In this document: positions 1 to 7,258 of the stretch, in pieces
Layout: the number at the start of each line of letters is the position of its first letter
How positions within the stretch are numbered: position 1 is the first letter of the stretch
NCBI GenBank assembly: GCA_964626885.1
Contig: CAZVJA010000089.1
Coordinates: 1 to 19,829 of the forward strand
Origin: CAZVJA01 sp964626885
GTDB lineage: Bacteria; Planctomycetota; Planctomycetia; Planctomycetales; Planctomycetaceae
Direction: 5' to 3'
Length of the DNA: 19,829 nucleotides
The notes under the pieces: model-generated
The model's input: only the letters and a program-made list of their open reading frames with translations
What the model was told of the DNA's origin: nothing
The model's database searches: none
Made by a program: the position numbers and the translations under genes

Positions 1-336
1 AAGAAGCTTAGCGAGAGTGGTCTCGAATTGGGGGTCATCAATCCCCGGTTCGCGAAACCCCTCGAAACGGATACGATGCTGAGGGCCGTCGATCAAACCG
101 GATTCGTAATTATGGTCGAGGAAGGGGCCTTGATGGGTGGGTTCGGCTCGGCTGTGCTCGAAGCGGCCAACGATGCGGGGCTGCGGACCGACCACATTCG
201 GCGGATGGGTATTCCGGATCGATTCATCGAGCACGGCGACCGCGCGGAATTGATGGCCGATCTCGGGCTGGACATCAAAGGATTGATCGCGGCGGCGGAA
301 TATTTCGTCGATCGAGCGCACGCCGTTCCTGAGTAG
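1..336 (+). CDS. dxs: 1-deoxy-D-xylulose-5-phosphate synthase, C-terminal end (partial)
   Basis: This is the last 111 codons of a gene that begins before the window; the frame is open from base 1 and ends at a TAG. The residues match the C-terminal transketolase-like domain of DXS: the VINPRFAKPL strand, the VEEGALMGGFGSAVLE turn-helix, and the final GIPDRFIEHG...LMADLGLD segment. DXS is a cytoplasmic thiamine-diphosphate enzyme that condenses pyruvate and glyceraldehyde 3-phosphate to DXP, the first step of the MEP isoprenoid pathway. The catalytic ThDP-binding regions lie upstream and cannot be seen. The next gene starts about 80 bases later and is unrelated in function. A related transketolase-family enzyme (for example a pyruvate dehydrogenase beta subunit) also has such a C-terminus, but the GGFGSAVLE and GIPDRFIEHG pattern is that of DXS. 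Confidence 0.9.
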   Translation, partial: KKLSESGLELGVINPRFAKPLETDTMLRAVDQTGFVIMVEEGALMGGFGSAVLEAANDAGLRTDHIRRMGIPDRFIEHGDRAELMADLGLDIKGLIAAAEYFVDRAHAVPE

Positions 337-418
337 CGGCGGACGAACCGGAAATTTCACGTCAAGAGCACGGAGTTGCTGTCGCGCTGTTGATCTCATG
401 CCAGGGAAGGGATTGTTC

Positions 419-1774
419 ATGAGAACTTTGAGACTCTTAGCGATCTTTTTCCTCGGAAGCGCGATCGTCCCCACGAATGCGCGGGCCGCCGAAAAGTTTG
501 AGTTGCGTGAGTCCGCGGAAACCGGTCGCGTGTTTCGCGTGGAGATTCAGCCGAAGGTCAAGGGAGAGCTGGACACAGCGACGGGGGATGGCAAGGCGGT
601 TGCACATGAAATCACGGTGGTCGCGTCTCTGAAGTATCTGGAGCGTCGCCTTTCGGGAACGGGTCGTGACGCCGAGTCGCTGAGATCGTTGCGGCACTAC
701 GACGATGCCGACGCCCGGATTGAAGTCAGCCGTCAACTGACCGTCTCGCGATTACGGAATGAACGGCGGCTGATTGTTGCACATGGGAGGCGCGACGGTA
801 TCAGCGTGTATTCGCCGACCGGCCGGATGGCGTATGAAGAGATTGACCTGCTGCGCGTCCCCGGCGACAGCCTGGCAATGCTGGCGCTCCTGCCTCCCAA
901 GTCGGTAAGTGTGGAAGAGGAATGGGTCACGCCGAGTTGGGCCGCTCAAATGCTCGCCGCCACCGAGGCGGCGGTCAAGGCGGAGATCACGTGCAAATTA
1001 GCTCAGGTGCAGGGAGGGATTGCCTACGTGCAATTCAAAGGGAGGGTCGAGGGGGCGACTTCCGGCGCCGCGGCGGAAGTTGACATCAAGGGAGAGTATC
1101 AATTCCACATTTCGGAGAAGTACCTCAAACGGATCGAAGTCACGCAGACGGAGAAGCGGACGGTCGGCCCCGTCGCTCCCGGAATGAAAGTGACCGCTCA
1201 CGTCGTCACGGTCCGTGAACCTTCCAAGGAGCTCGGACCGCTCACGGATGCCGCAGTGGCAGCCGTACCACTGGAGCCGGAGCCCGGGTTGGTGATGCTG
1301 GAATATCGTTCCCCCTGGAACGTGCAATTTGAGCACGACCGAAACTGGCATGTCTTTCACCAGGCGGAACAGGTGGCGGTGCTTCGACTGCTCGATAAAG
1401 GGAGTCTGATCGCTCAGTGCAATCTGTCTCCAGTCCCGCCGGCGGCGGCCGGTCAACATACACCGGAGGAGCAGTTTCAAAACGACATCCGCATGTCATT
1501 GGGGGACCGGCTGAAGTCGATCGAAAAGGCGGAATTGCTTAAGAGCGAGGACGATTGCTTTCGCTACCGGGTGACTGTGGTCGGTGAGGCGAATAAAGTG
1601 CCGATGTACTGGATCTACTATTTGTGTGCTGATCCTTCCGGAAAGCAGGTGGCGTTCGTCTTCGCCGTCGAGTCGAAGCTGCTGGGGCAGCTGACCAATC
1701 GGGATCTGGGGATCGTCAAGAGCCTCACCTTCCTGGCCGAGCCTCGCGAGCCGGCGAAGGCCGCGGCCCGCTGA
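419..1774 (+). CDS. Secreted protein of unknown function
   Basis: I do not recognise a family. The 451-residue product begins with a clear Sec signal peptide: MRT-LR, a hydrophobic stretch LLAIFFLGSAIV, and an ARA|AEK cleavage site near residue 23, so it is probably periplasmic or outer-surface. The rest is mixed alpha/beta with no membrane segment; the final third (from about residue 290, EYRSPWNVQFEHDRNWHVFH) looks like a separate small domain. An in-frame ATG at 398 lies upstream, but 419 is preferred because GGGAAGGGA at 404-412 sits 6 bases before it and the signal peptide then starts properly. The gene stands alone: dxs ends 82 bases upstream and proA has its own promoter downstream. 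The composition resembles the neighbours, with no sign of transfer. Likely a lineage-specific envelope protein. Confidence 0.75.
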   Translation: MRTLRLLAIFFLGSAIVPTNARAAEKFELRESAETGRVFRVEIQPKVKGELDTATGDGKAVAHEITVVASLKYLERRLSGTGRDAESLRSLRHYDDADARIEVSRQLTVSRLRNERRLIVAHGRRDGISVYSPTGRMAYEEIDLLRVPGDSLAMLALLPPKSVSVEEEWVTPSWAAQMLAATEAAVKAEITCKLAQVQGGIAYVQFKGRVEGATSGAAAEVDIKGEYQFHISEKYLKRIEVTQTEKRTVGPVAPGMKVTAHVVTVREPSKELGPLTDAAVAAVPLEPEPGLVMLEYRSPWNVQFEHDRNWHVFHQAEQVAVLRLLDKGSLIAQCNLSPVPPAAAGQHTPEEQFQNDIRMSLGDRLKSIEKAELLKSEDDCFRYRVTVVGEANKVPMYWIYYLCADPSGKQVAFVFAVESKLLGQLTNRDLGIVKSLTFLAEPREPAKAAAR

Positions 1775-1851
1775 AAGTCATATCCCTACCGTTCCCTGTC
1801 AGCCGCCGGTCTGGCGTTGTTTTTCGTGGAATTCGCGGCTCCAAGCCCCGA

Positions 1852-1880
1852 TTGACACGTTTTTCGAATTCCCGGATACT
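1852..1880 (+). promoter_or_regulatory. Sigma-70-type promoter for proA
   Basis: A perfect TTGACA at 1852-1857 is followed after exactly 17 bases by GATACT at 1875-1880 (4 of 6 matches to TATAAT). It lies between the end of the secreted-protein gene and proA and points toward proA. The start of transcription would be near 1887, leaving a leader of roughly 100 bases. Assignment is by consensus only. Confidence 0.55.
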
Positions 1881-1963
1881 TAAGGGGAATTCATCGGAAG
1901 GGCAAGCGGCAGCGAACTTTCCGGCCGCCGACGTGTCCACGGATCTGCACGACGGCAAGTCCG

Positions 1964-1988
1964 CGCGCCGAGTGATTTGTCTCGCGCG
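1964..1988 (+). promoter_or_regulatory. GC-rich hairpin just before the proA start
   Basis: CGCG (1964-1967) and CGAG (1969-1972) pair with CTCG (1981-1984) and CGCG (1985-1988), leaving one bulged C and an 8-base loop. The hairpin ends only 5 bases before the first possible proA start codon, where it could hinder ribosome loading. No T-run follows, so it is not a terminator. It may simply be chance in GC-rich DNA. Confidence 0.25.
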
Positions 1989-1993
1989 GCGGG

Positions 1994-3307
1994 TTGGGTT
2001 TGCCCAGCGTCAATCGTTTGGAACATTACGTGCTGCAAACCGCGAAAACCAACGATCTGGCAGCCTATACGCGCGACGTCGCGTCGAGAGCACGCATTGC
2101 ATCGCGCGAATTGGCGATCGTTCGCGGGGATTGTAAGAACGAATGGCTGCATCGTTCCGCCGAGTTGATCCGAACGCGGACGGAATTCCTCGTGAAGGAA
2201 AACTCGCGCGATTTGGAGAAGGGGCCGGGATACGGTTTGACAGATGCCGCACTCGATCGGCTACGTCTGACTCCCGGGCGACTGGAGGGAATCGCTGCGG
2301 CACTTGAAGAAGTCGCAATGCTCCCTGATCCCGTGGGAGAGGTTTTTGACAGCAACGTTCGGCCGAACGGGTTGCTGGTCAATCGCGTCCGTGTTCCGTT
2401 GGGGGTCGTGTTTTTTATTTACGAGTCCCGGCCGAACGTCACGGTCGATGCGGCCTCGCTGTGCGTGAAGAGCGGCAATGCCGTCATCTTGCGAGGGGGG
2501 AAGGAAGCATTCCACAGCAACCAGGCGTTGCATTCGCTGCTGAAAGAATCGCTCGGGGCCTCCCATTTGCCGGAAGATGCCGTGCAACTCGTCGAGACGA
2601 CCGATCGCGCTGCCGTCGGGCATTTTCTGGCGATGAGCGATTTGATCGACGTGACGATTCCGCGCGGCGGTAAGTCGCTGATCGAGCGGGTCGCCGCCGA
2701 GGCGAAGATGCCGGTGATCAAGCATTTCGACGGCATCTGTCATGTCTATGTCGATCGTGCCGCCGAGCTGGGTCAGGCCGAGAAGATTGTCCTCAACAGC
2801 AAATGCCAGCGCCCCGGAGTCTGTAACGCCGCCGAATGCTTGCTGGTTCACAAGGATGTGGCAACGTCTTTCCTGCCTCGGATGGCCGAATTGCTCTCGG
2901 AGGCTGGGGTCGAACTCCGCTGCTGTGAGCGCTCCTTGAAGTTGATTCCGGCAGGCCGTGCCGCGACGGAAGAGGACTATCGGACCGAATACCTGGACCT
3001 GATTTTGTCGATAAAAATCGTGGACGACGTCGATCACGCGGTACGGCATGTCAACGATTACGGGTCGCACCATACCGATGCGATTTTGACGAACGATCTG
3101 GCTGCTTCGGAGCGGTTTACGGCGGGGGTCGATTCGGCGGCGGTCATGGTGAATGCCAGCACGCGCTTTAATGACGGTGGCGAACTTGGGCTGGGGGCGG
3201 AGATTGGAATCAGTACCGATAAATTTCACGCCCGTGGCCCGTGCGGATTACGGGAACTGACAAGTTACAAGTATGTAGTCCACGGGGCGGGACAGATTCG
3301 CGGATAG
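1994..3307 (+). CDS. proA: Glutamate-5-semialdehyde dehydrogenase (gamma-glutamyl phosphate reductase)
   Basis: ProA reduces gamma-glutamyl phosphate with NADPH to glutamate 5-semialdehyde in proline synthesis; it is cytoplasmic and belongs to the aldehyde dehydrogenase superfamily. The 437-residue product carries the family hallmarks: FIYESRPNVTVDAASLCVKS (141-160) followed by GNAVILRGGKEA, TIPRGGKSLIERV (221-233), and the catalytic-cysteine loop KCQRPGVCNAAECLLVH with Cys near 277. The C-terminal VMVNASTRFNDGGELGLGAEIGIS block is also typical. Length is close to the usual 415-430. The start is uncertain: TTG at 1994 is the longest, but TTG at 2000 or 2018 or GTG at 2030 would also precede the conserved region, and none has a convincing Shine-Dalgarno. 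The gamma-glutamyl kinase gene proB is not adjacent. A promoter lies at 1852-1880. Confidence 0.95.
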   Translation: MGLPSVNRLEHYVLQTAKTNDLAAYTRDVASRARIASRELAIVRGDCKNEWLHRSAELIRTRTEFLVKENSRDLEKGPGYGLTDAALDRLRLTPGRLEGIAAALEEVAMLPDPVGEVFDSNVRPNGLLVNRVRVPLGVVFFIYESRPNVTVDAASLCVKSGNAVILRGGKEAFHSNQALHSLLKESLGASHLPEDAVQLVETTDRAAVGHFLAMSDLIDVTIPRGGKSLIERVAAEAKMPVIKHFDGICHVYVDRAAELGQAEKIVLNSKCQRPGVCNAAECLLVHKDVATSFLPRMAELLSEAGVELRCCERSLKLIPAGRAATEEDYRTEYLDLILSIKIVDDVDHAVRHVNDYGSHHTDAILTNDLAASERFTAGVDSAAVMVNASTRFNDGGELGLGAEIGISTDKFHARGPCGLRELTSYKYVVHGAGQIRG

Positions 3308-3321
3308 TGCTCAATGAAATT

Positions 3322-3349
3322 CGGCCGGATGAATCGGCCGGGACGTTTT
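3322..3349 (+). terminator. Possible weak terminator after proA
   Basis: CGGCCG at 3322-3327 and again at 3335-3340 can form a 6-bp stem with a 7-base loop 14 bases after the proA stop. A short T-run (TTTT, 3346-3349) follows 5 bases later. The stem is GC-rich but the T-run is poor, so termination would be partial. Confidence 0.3.
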
Positions 3350-3371
3350 CAGGCGATCACGGAGGCCAGGG

Positions 3372-4421
3372 ATGGCGGACGTCTTAAGCCAAACAGAAGT
3401 GGAATCGCTGCTGGCCGCGCTCGATCCGGTGTCGTCGGCGCCGCAGCCGGCCGCGCATATTCATCACGATGATCCGAACTCGCAGATCAGCGTCTACGAC
3501 TTCAAGCGCCCTGAGCGGGTCAGCAAGGAGCAGATGCGGGCCTTTCAGGCCATGCACGAAGGCTTCAGTCGCGAATTCGGCGCCGTGCTGAGCGGCATGC
3601 TGCGCACAATTGTCGAAGTGAAGCTGATCAGTGTTGACCAATTGACCTACAGCGAATTCGTGTTCAGCCTGGAAAACCCGACTTGCTTTAACCTGTTGCA
3701 TGCCGAAGGGCTCGACGGGCACATCATTCTGGATCTCAATCCATCAATCATCTTCCCGATTGTCGATCGTCTGCTCGGTGGAGGAAAGGGCGCCAAGCAC
3801 GCCGTTCCCGGCAGGCCGCTGACGGAAATTGAGCTCCGGTTGGTCTCGCGAATCACTGACCTTGCGATGCGCGGGCTCGAGAAGTCCTGGAGCAGCATCT
3901 GCAATCTCAAGTTGCATCGGTTGCAGGTCGAGAGCAATCCGCAGCTTGTGCAGATCGTGCCTCCCAACGAAGTCATCGTGCTGATCAGCTTCGAGCTGAC
4001 GATGGGGGAAATGCGCGGGATCATGAACTTGTGCATTCCGTTCAATACTATCGAACCGCTTTCGGGCAAGCTTTCGTCCGACACATGGTCGGCCTATACC
4101 AAACGGGTGGCCGACCCCCGCCAGCAGCTGAATCTGGAAACGGCGGTTTCGCAGGCTGGGGTAAAGCTGGTTGTGCGATTGGCCGACACGCACCTGACCA
4201 CCGGTGATTTGATGGGGTTGACGGTGGGGGACGTGATCATGACCGACAAGCCGTGCAACCAGGGGCTGCAGGTTTTTGTTGAGGACCGCCCGATGTTCAC
4301 CGGAAAGCCGGGTGTCTACAAAGGTCACAAGGCAATCTGCATCGGCAAGCTGATCGACCGTCCGGAGGATCTTGTCGAACGGGAGCTCAAGTTGCGGCCC
4401 CCCCAGCCGGAAGTGGCCTAG
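3372..4421 (+). CDS. fliM: Flagellar motor switch protein FliM
   Basis: FliM forms the middle of the flagellar C-ring switch and binds phosphorylated CheY to reverse rotation. The 349-residue product starts with the CheY-P-binding peptide LSQTEVESLLAAL (residues 5-17), followed by a linker and the CheC-like middle domain from about residue 45, including DRLLGGGKG near 132-140, and ends in a SpoA/FliN-like domain from about residue 255 (GVKLVVRLADTHLTTGDLMGLTVGDVI). Length is normal for the family. GGAGG at 3360-3364 sits 7 bases before the ATG, which fixes the start. No other flagellar gene is nearby: proA lies upstream and infC downstream, so it is an isolated motility gene here. A promoter of its own is not obvious in the 64-base gap. 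Confidence 0.93.
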   Translation: MADVLSQTEVESLLAALDPVSSAPQPAAHIHHDDPNSQISVYDFKRPERVSKEQMRAFQAMHEGFSREFGAVLSGMLRTIVEVKLISVDQLTYSEFVFSLENPTCFNLLHAEGLDGHIILDLNPSIIFPIVDRLLGGGKGAKHAVPGRPLTEIELRLVSRITDLAMRGLEKSWSSICNLKLHRLQVESNPQLVQIVPPNEVIVLISFELTMGEMRGIMNLCIPFNTIEPLSGKLSSDTWSAYTKRVADPRQQLNLETAVSQAGVKLVVRLADTHLTTGDLMGLTVGDVIMTDKPCNQGLQVFVEDRPMFTGKPGVYKGHKAICIGKLIDRPEDLVERELKLRPPQPEVA

Positions 4422-4479
4422 CCTGGCAGGGCGGATGCCGTTCCGCGGCGATCAGCGATTGCCGATCTGTGATAAATTC

Positions 4480-4508
4480 TTGACGGAACGTAGGTTCGGC
4501 GATAGAAG
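4480..4508 (+). promoter_or_regulatory. Probable promoter for infC
   Basis: TTGACG at 4480-4485 (5 of 6 matches to the -35 consensus) is followed after 17 bases by TAGAAG at 4503-4508 (4 of 6 matches to the -10). It points toward infC and would give a leader of about 150 bases containing the hairpin at 4550-4582. Confidence 0.45.
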
Positions 4509-4549
4509 TATTGTTGGGCCGTAACTGCGGCCGGTTTTGGAAAACGATT

Positions 4550-4582
4550 AAAACGCAAGGACGGTGTTCGTTTTTGCGTTTT
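4550..4582 (+). promoter_or_regulatory. Perfect 9-bp hairpin in the infC leader
   Basis: AAAACGCAA (4550-4558) pairs exactly with TTGCGTTTT (4574-4582), loop of 15 bases. No T-run follows, so it is not a simple terminator. Its 3' arm covers the in-frame TTG at 4581, which argues that this TTG is not the translation start. Because infC expression is autoregulated at translation in well-studied bacteria, a regulatory role is possible but not shown. Confidence 0.4.
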
Positions 4583-4661
4583 GACGGGGGTGTTGTCGGG
4601 TGCTCACACGCCTTTCGTCTCCTTTACGAAACATCTTGCGAGCACGATTGCAGAGAGGACG

Positions 4662-5180
4662 TTGACGATCGAAACGAGTCATAGGATCAACGAGCAGATC
4701 CGCATATCACCTGTTCGTGTCGTGGATCAGAATGGAGAGATGCTGGGAGTTATTCCCACGTCCGAAGCGCAGAAAGTTGCCATTGAAGCAGGTCTCGATC
4801 TGGTCGAGGTGGCACCCAACGTTCGGCCACCGGTTTGCCGGGTGATGGATTACGGAAAATTCAAGTACGAACAGAAGAAGAAACAGGCGAAAAACGCACG
4901 CCAGCACCAGGTGCAGATCAAGGAGATTCGTCTTCGGCCGAAGACGGGTGACCATGACATCGACTTCAAGGTGAAGCAGGGGCGCTCGTTCCTGGAGGAT
5001 GGCGACAAGGTTAAGATCAACGTGATCTTCCGAGGGCGCGAGAACGCCCACCATGATCGTGGTCGGGAAATTCTGACCCAGGTGATCGCAGCCCTGGAAG
5101 ATGTCGCCAAGGTGGAGAAAGCCCCCGGCATGGACAGCGGCCGGACGATGTCGGCCGTCCTTGCGCCGAAACCGAAATAG
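4662..5180 (+). CDS. infC: Translation initiation factor IF-3
   Basis: IF-3 binds the 30S subunit, keeps it apart from 50S and checks the initiator tRNA-start codon match. The product shows the whole family pattern: RINEQIRISPVRVVDQNGEM at the N-terminus, SEAQKVAIEAGLDLVEVAPN, the RPPVCRVMDYGKFKYEQKKK linker, and the C-terminal domain with KEIRLRPKTGDHDIDFK and FRGRE. Start choice is difficult, since the frame is open from TTG 4581. TTG 4662 is given here, but GAGG at 4655-4658 is only 3 bases from it, whereas the in-frame ATC at 4668 sits 9 bases after GAGG, the usual distance. infC is the classic gene that uses a rare start codon (AUU in E. coli), so ATC 4668 deserves serious thought. The product is about 170 residues, normal for IF-3. 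It heads a translation cluster with rpmI, rplT and pheS. Confidence 0.93.
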   Translation: MTIETSHRINEQIRISPVRVVDQNGEMLGVIPTSEAQKVAIEAGLDLVEVAPNVRPPVCRVMDYGKFKYEQKKKQAKNARQHQVQIKEIRLRPKTGDHDIDFKVKQGRSFLEDGDKVKINVIFRGRENAHHDRGREILTQVIAALEDVAKVEKAPGMDSGRTMSAVLAPKPK

Positions 5181-5220
5181 GGGTCGTTTGACGAATGAGG
5201 CGGTACTGAGTTGATGTTGA

Positions 5221-5291
5221 TGTCCCCGGACCGGGGGCACAGTCAAAACAGCCCCTGCCGGTTCGACTTTTGACGGGACCTTCAATTTTTT
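5221..5291 (+). terminator. Hairpins and T-run after infC (possible attenuator or terminator)
   Basis: Two stems follow the infC stop. TGTCCCC (5221-5227) pairs with GGGGGCA (5233-5239), with one G-T wobble and a 5-base loop. GTCAAAA (5242-5248) pairs perfectly with TTTTGAC (5268-5274). A run of six T (5286-5291) comes 11 bases later, which is far for a canonical terminator. A promoter for rpmI lies directly downstream, so partial termination of infC transcripts here would make sense. Confidence 0.35.
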
Positions 5292-5303
5292 GGCCGTTCA
5301 CAG

Positions 5304-5333
5304 TGGTCAAATTGGAAGTCTCCCCGCTATAAT
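5304..5333 (+). promoter_or_regulatory. Promoter for rpmI-rplT-pheS
   Basis: A perfect TATAAT at 5328-5333 has TGGTCA (4 of 6 matches to TTGACA) at 5304-5309, an 18-base spacing. Transcription would begin near 5340, at the edge of the leader hairpin at 5345-5368. Confidence 0.5.
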
Positions 5334-5344
5334 CGCCCCTTTTC

Positions 5345-5368
5345 CGGTACCGGGGGACCGGTATCGGC
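5345..5368 (+). promoter_or_regulatory. 5' leader hairpin of rpmI mRNA
   Basis: CCGGTACC (5345-5352) pairs with GGTATCGG (5361-5368) over 8 bp with a single G-U wobble and an 8-base loop. It would sit within the first 30 bases of the transcript from the TATAAT promoter. The rpmI-rplT mRNA is autoregulated by protein L20 in several bacteria through structured leaders, but no match to a known L20-binding fold could be established by eye. Confidence 0.35.
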
Positions 5369-5425
5369 GGGTATCGACAGGGACGGATCAGGGTTTTTTT
5401 CCCGCAAAAAGCGACGGTTTTCATC

Positions 5426-5629
5426 ATGCCGAAACAGAAGACACACAAAGGTTTTAGCAAACGCTTCAAGGTGACCGCCTCGGGTAAGGTCAAGCACAAG
5501 AAGGCTTACCGAGGGCATAAGCTGAGCCACAAAGGGGGCAAGCGGACCCGCCAGCTGCGAGGCGATGGTGTTTTGAACAGCACCCGCCAGTCCGCGACGG
5601 TCCGCGAAGGGTTGTTGCCGGGTGTTTGA
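5426..5629 (+). CDS. rpmI: 50S ribosomal protein L35
   Basis: L35 is a small, very basic protein of the large ribosomal subunit. The 67-residue product begins MPKQKTHKGFSKRFKVTASG, the standard L35 N-terminus, and continues with a lysine- and arginine-rich body (HKKAYRGHKLSHKGGKRTRQLR). Length matches the family (about 64-67). It lies between infC and rplT in the conserved infC-rpmI-rplT order. The ATG at 5426 has only a weak Shine-Dalgarno-like sequence upstream, but homology fixes the start. A 245-base gap with its own promoter separates it from infC. Confidence 0.97.
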   Translation: MPKQKTHKGFSKRFKVTASGKVKHKKAYRGHKLSHKGGKRTRQLRGDGVLNSTRQSATVREGLLPGV

Positions 5630-5686
5630 GACTTCGTTGTCAACGGTATGGACTCCGTCAATTTAGAGAACGCATAGCAGACTGCC

Positions 5687-6037
5687 ATGAGAATCAAGAC
5701 AAGCAAATCCCGGCGAAGCTCGAATAAACGCTGGTTCAAGGAAGCCAAGGGGAATTACGGCGGCCGGAGCCGGTTGATCGAGACAGTCAAAGAGACGGTC
5801 GTTCGCGCCCGCGCATTTGGCTTTGTGGGCCGGAAGCTCAAAAAGCGCGATTACCGCGCTCTCTGGATTACCCGCATCTCGGCTGCTTGTCGTCAACGAG
5901 GACTCTCGTATTCCGAATTCATGCATGGCCTGAAAAGCGCGGGGATCGAACTCAATCGCAAGTCGCTCAGCGAACTGGCGATTCGCGAGCCCGCTGTTTT
6001 TGACGAGATCGTCGCGGCTGCCCGCGCGGCCGGCTGA
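5687..6037 (+). CDS. rplT: 50S ribosomal protein L20
   Basis: L20 binds 23S rRNA early in 50S assembly and in several bacteria represses its own operon. The 116-residue product shows the conserved core KRDYRALWITRISAACRQRG, then LSYSEFMHGLKSAGIELNRK and SLSELAIREP. The N-terminal arm (MRIKTSKSRRSSNKRWFKEAKGN, about residues 1-23) differs from the usual MPRVKRG...RRHKKVLKLAKGY pattern, though it is still basic and followed by YGGRSRL. Length is normal. The ATG at 5687 has no good Shine-Dalgarno (AGAGAA is about 17 bases away), so coupling to rpmI, which ends 57 bases earlier, is plausible. pheS follows after 55 bases. Confidence 0.95.
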   Translation: MRIKTSKSRRSSNKRWFKEAKGNYGGRSRLIETVKETVVRARAFGFVGRKLKKRDYRALWITRISAACRQRGLSYSEFMHGLKSAGIELNRKSLSELAIREPAVFDEIVAAARAAG

Positions 6038-6092
6038 CAGTCGTTCGCTATTCGTGAATACGCTCCCTCGCGATTTTTCTCCGCAGGGCACC

Positions 6093-7094
6093 ATGGATCC
6101 CATTGCCGCTCTGACTGAGTACGAGCAGGCCGCACTTGCGGCGATTCGCGGCGCGACCGGTCCCGATTCCCTTGAGGCCGCCCGGGTCGAGTTTCTCGGC
6201 CGGAAAAAAGGGCGGTTGCGCGATCTGCAGGCTCTGCTGGGAAAAGTCTCGCCGGCCGAGAAGCCGGTCGTCGGCAAGCGATTCAACGACGTCAAAATCA
6301 AGGTCGAAGGGGCGCTCGAGGCTCGCCAGAAAGAACTTGATCGCCCCAAAGCCGCACTTACCGCCATCGACATCACTCTTCCCGGTACTTCGCTGAACAT
6401 CGGCCGTCTGCACCCTCTCACGCAGACGATGGAAGAGTTCAAGGACATCATGGGGCGATTCGGTTTTTCGGTGGCTGACGGCCCTGAGATCGAGGATGAG
6501 CGGCATAATTTCGAGGCGCTCAACATCCCCCACGATCACCCCGCTCGCGACCCGCTCGATAATTTCTACCTCGCGGCGGCCGAGACCGCATCCGGCGGAC
6601 CGGTGCTGCTGCGGAGTCAAACCTCGACGGTGCAGATCCGCGTGATGGAGCAAACCAAGCCGCCGGTGCGGATCGTCTCGCTGGGGCGCGTTTACCGTCC
6701 CGATACGATCGACGCCACGCACTCGTGCATGTTCCACCAGATGGAAGGGCTGATGGTCGCTGAAGGGGTGACGATGGCCCACCTCAAAACGGTTTTGAGC
6801 CTGTTCGCGGCGGCCTACCTCGGCCAGGATGTCGAGATCCGCTTCCGCCCGTCGTTCTTCCCGTTCACCGAGCCCTCGGTCGAGGTCGACATGCAGTGGA
6901 ACGGGGGCTGGATGGAATTGGGAGGGGCCGGGATGGTCGATCCCAATGTTCTCCAAGCGGTCGGCTACGACCCGGAAGAGGTTACCGGTTTCGCATTTGG
7001 GCTGGGAATCGAGCGGTTCTGCATGCGGCGGCACGGCATCACCGACATCCGCCGCTTCTACGAGAACGACATCCGCTTCCTGCGGCAGTTTTGA
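6093..7094 (+). CDS. pheS: Phenylalanine-tRNA ligase alpha subunit
   Basis: PheS carries the catalytic core of the alpha2-beta2 enzyme that charges tRNA-Phe. The 333-residue product has the N-terminal coiled coil (about 1-90, including VEFLGRKKGRLRDLQALLGK), then the class II synthetase fold: LNIGRLHPLTQTMEEF near 105, FGFSVADGPEIEDE near 125, motif 2 around HSCMFHQMEGLMV near 210, FRPSFFPFTEPSVEVDM, and motif 3 GLGIERFCMRRHGI near the end. ATG 6093 is chosen; CAGGG lies upstream and an earlier in-frame start at 6000 would overlap rplT. The usual partner gene pheT does not follow. Instead there is a 206-base gap with a hairpin repeat and then a lipoprotein gene, so the beta subunit must be encoded elsewhere. 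Confidence 0.96.
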   Translation: MDPIAALTEYEQAALAAIRGATGPDSLEAARVEFLGRKKGRLRDLQALLGKVSPAEKPVVGKRFNDVKIKVEGALEARQKELDRPKAALTAIDITLPGTSLNIGRLHPLTQTMEEFKDIMGRFGFSVADGPEIEDERHNFEALNIPHDHPARDPLDNFYLAAAETASGGPVLLRSQTSTVQIRVMEQTKPPVRIVSLGRVYRPDTIDATHSCMFHQMEGLMVAEGVTMAHLKTVLSLFAAAYLGQDVEIRFRPSFFPFTEPSVEVDMQWNGGWMELGGAGMVDPNVLQAVGYDPEEVTGFAFGLGIERFCMRRHGITDIRRFYENDIRFLRQF

Positions 7095-7204
7095 ACCGCC
7101 CACGGCTTAACCCTCTCTCTCGAATCCTCCCGACTTCCCCTGCCGTGGGTTCCCCTTGACCCTTTCGTCGAACCCGGCGTAAAACCCCGCCCATGCGCCC
7201 CGCT

Positions 7205-7258
7205 AACCCTCGCCCCTGTGCGGGAGAGGGTGGCGACGAAGTCGCCGGGTGAGGGGGG
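7205..7258. repeat. Double-hairpin intergenic repeat (REP-like)
   Basis: Two adjacent stem-loops fill this stretch. CCCTC-x-CCC (7207-7215) pairs with GGG-x-GAGGG (7222-7230), and GGCGAC (7232-7237) pairs exactly with GTCGCC (7241-7246) around a GAA loop; GGTGAGGGGG follows. This resembles the GAGAGGGTGGC...GCCGGGTGAGGG intergenic elements that I recall from many high-GC bacterial genomes, but only one copy is visible here. A separate inverted repeat, CCCACGGC (7099-7106) with GCCGTGGG (7142-7149), lies just upstream in the same pheS-lipoprotein gap. Confidence 0.5.

Noticed and set aside
2261..3229. 322-codon minus-strand open frame
   Set aside because: It is the reverse of proA; such long antisense frames are common in GC-rich DNA and it has no ribosome site.
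6048..7103. 351-codon minus-strand open frame
   Set aside because: It is antisense to pheS and shows no recognisable domain.
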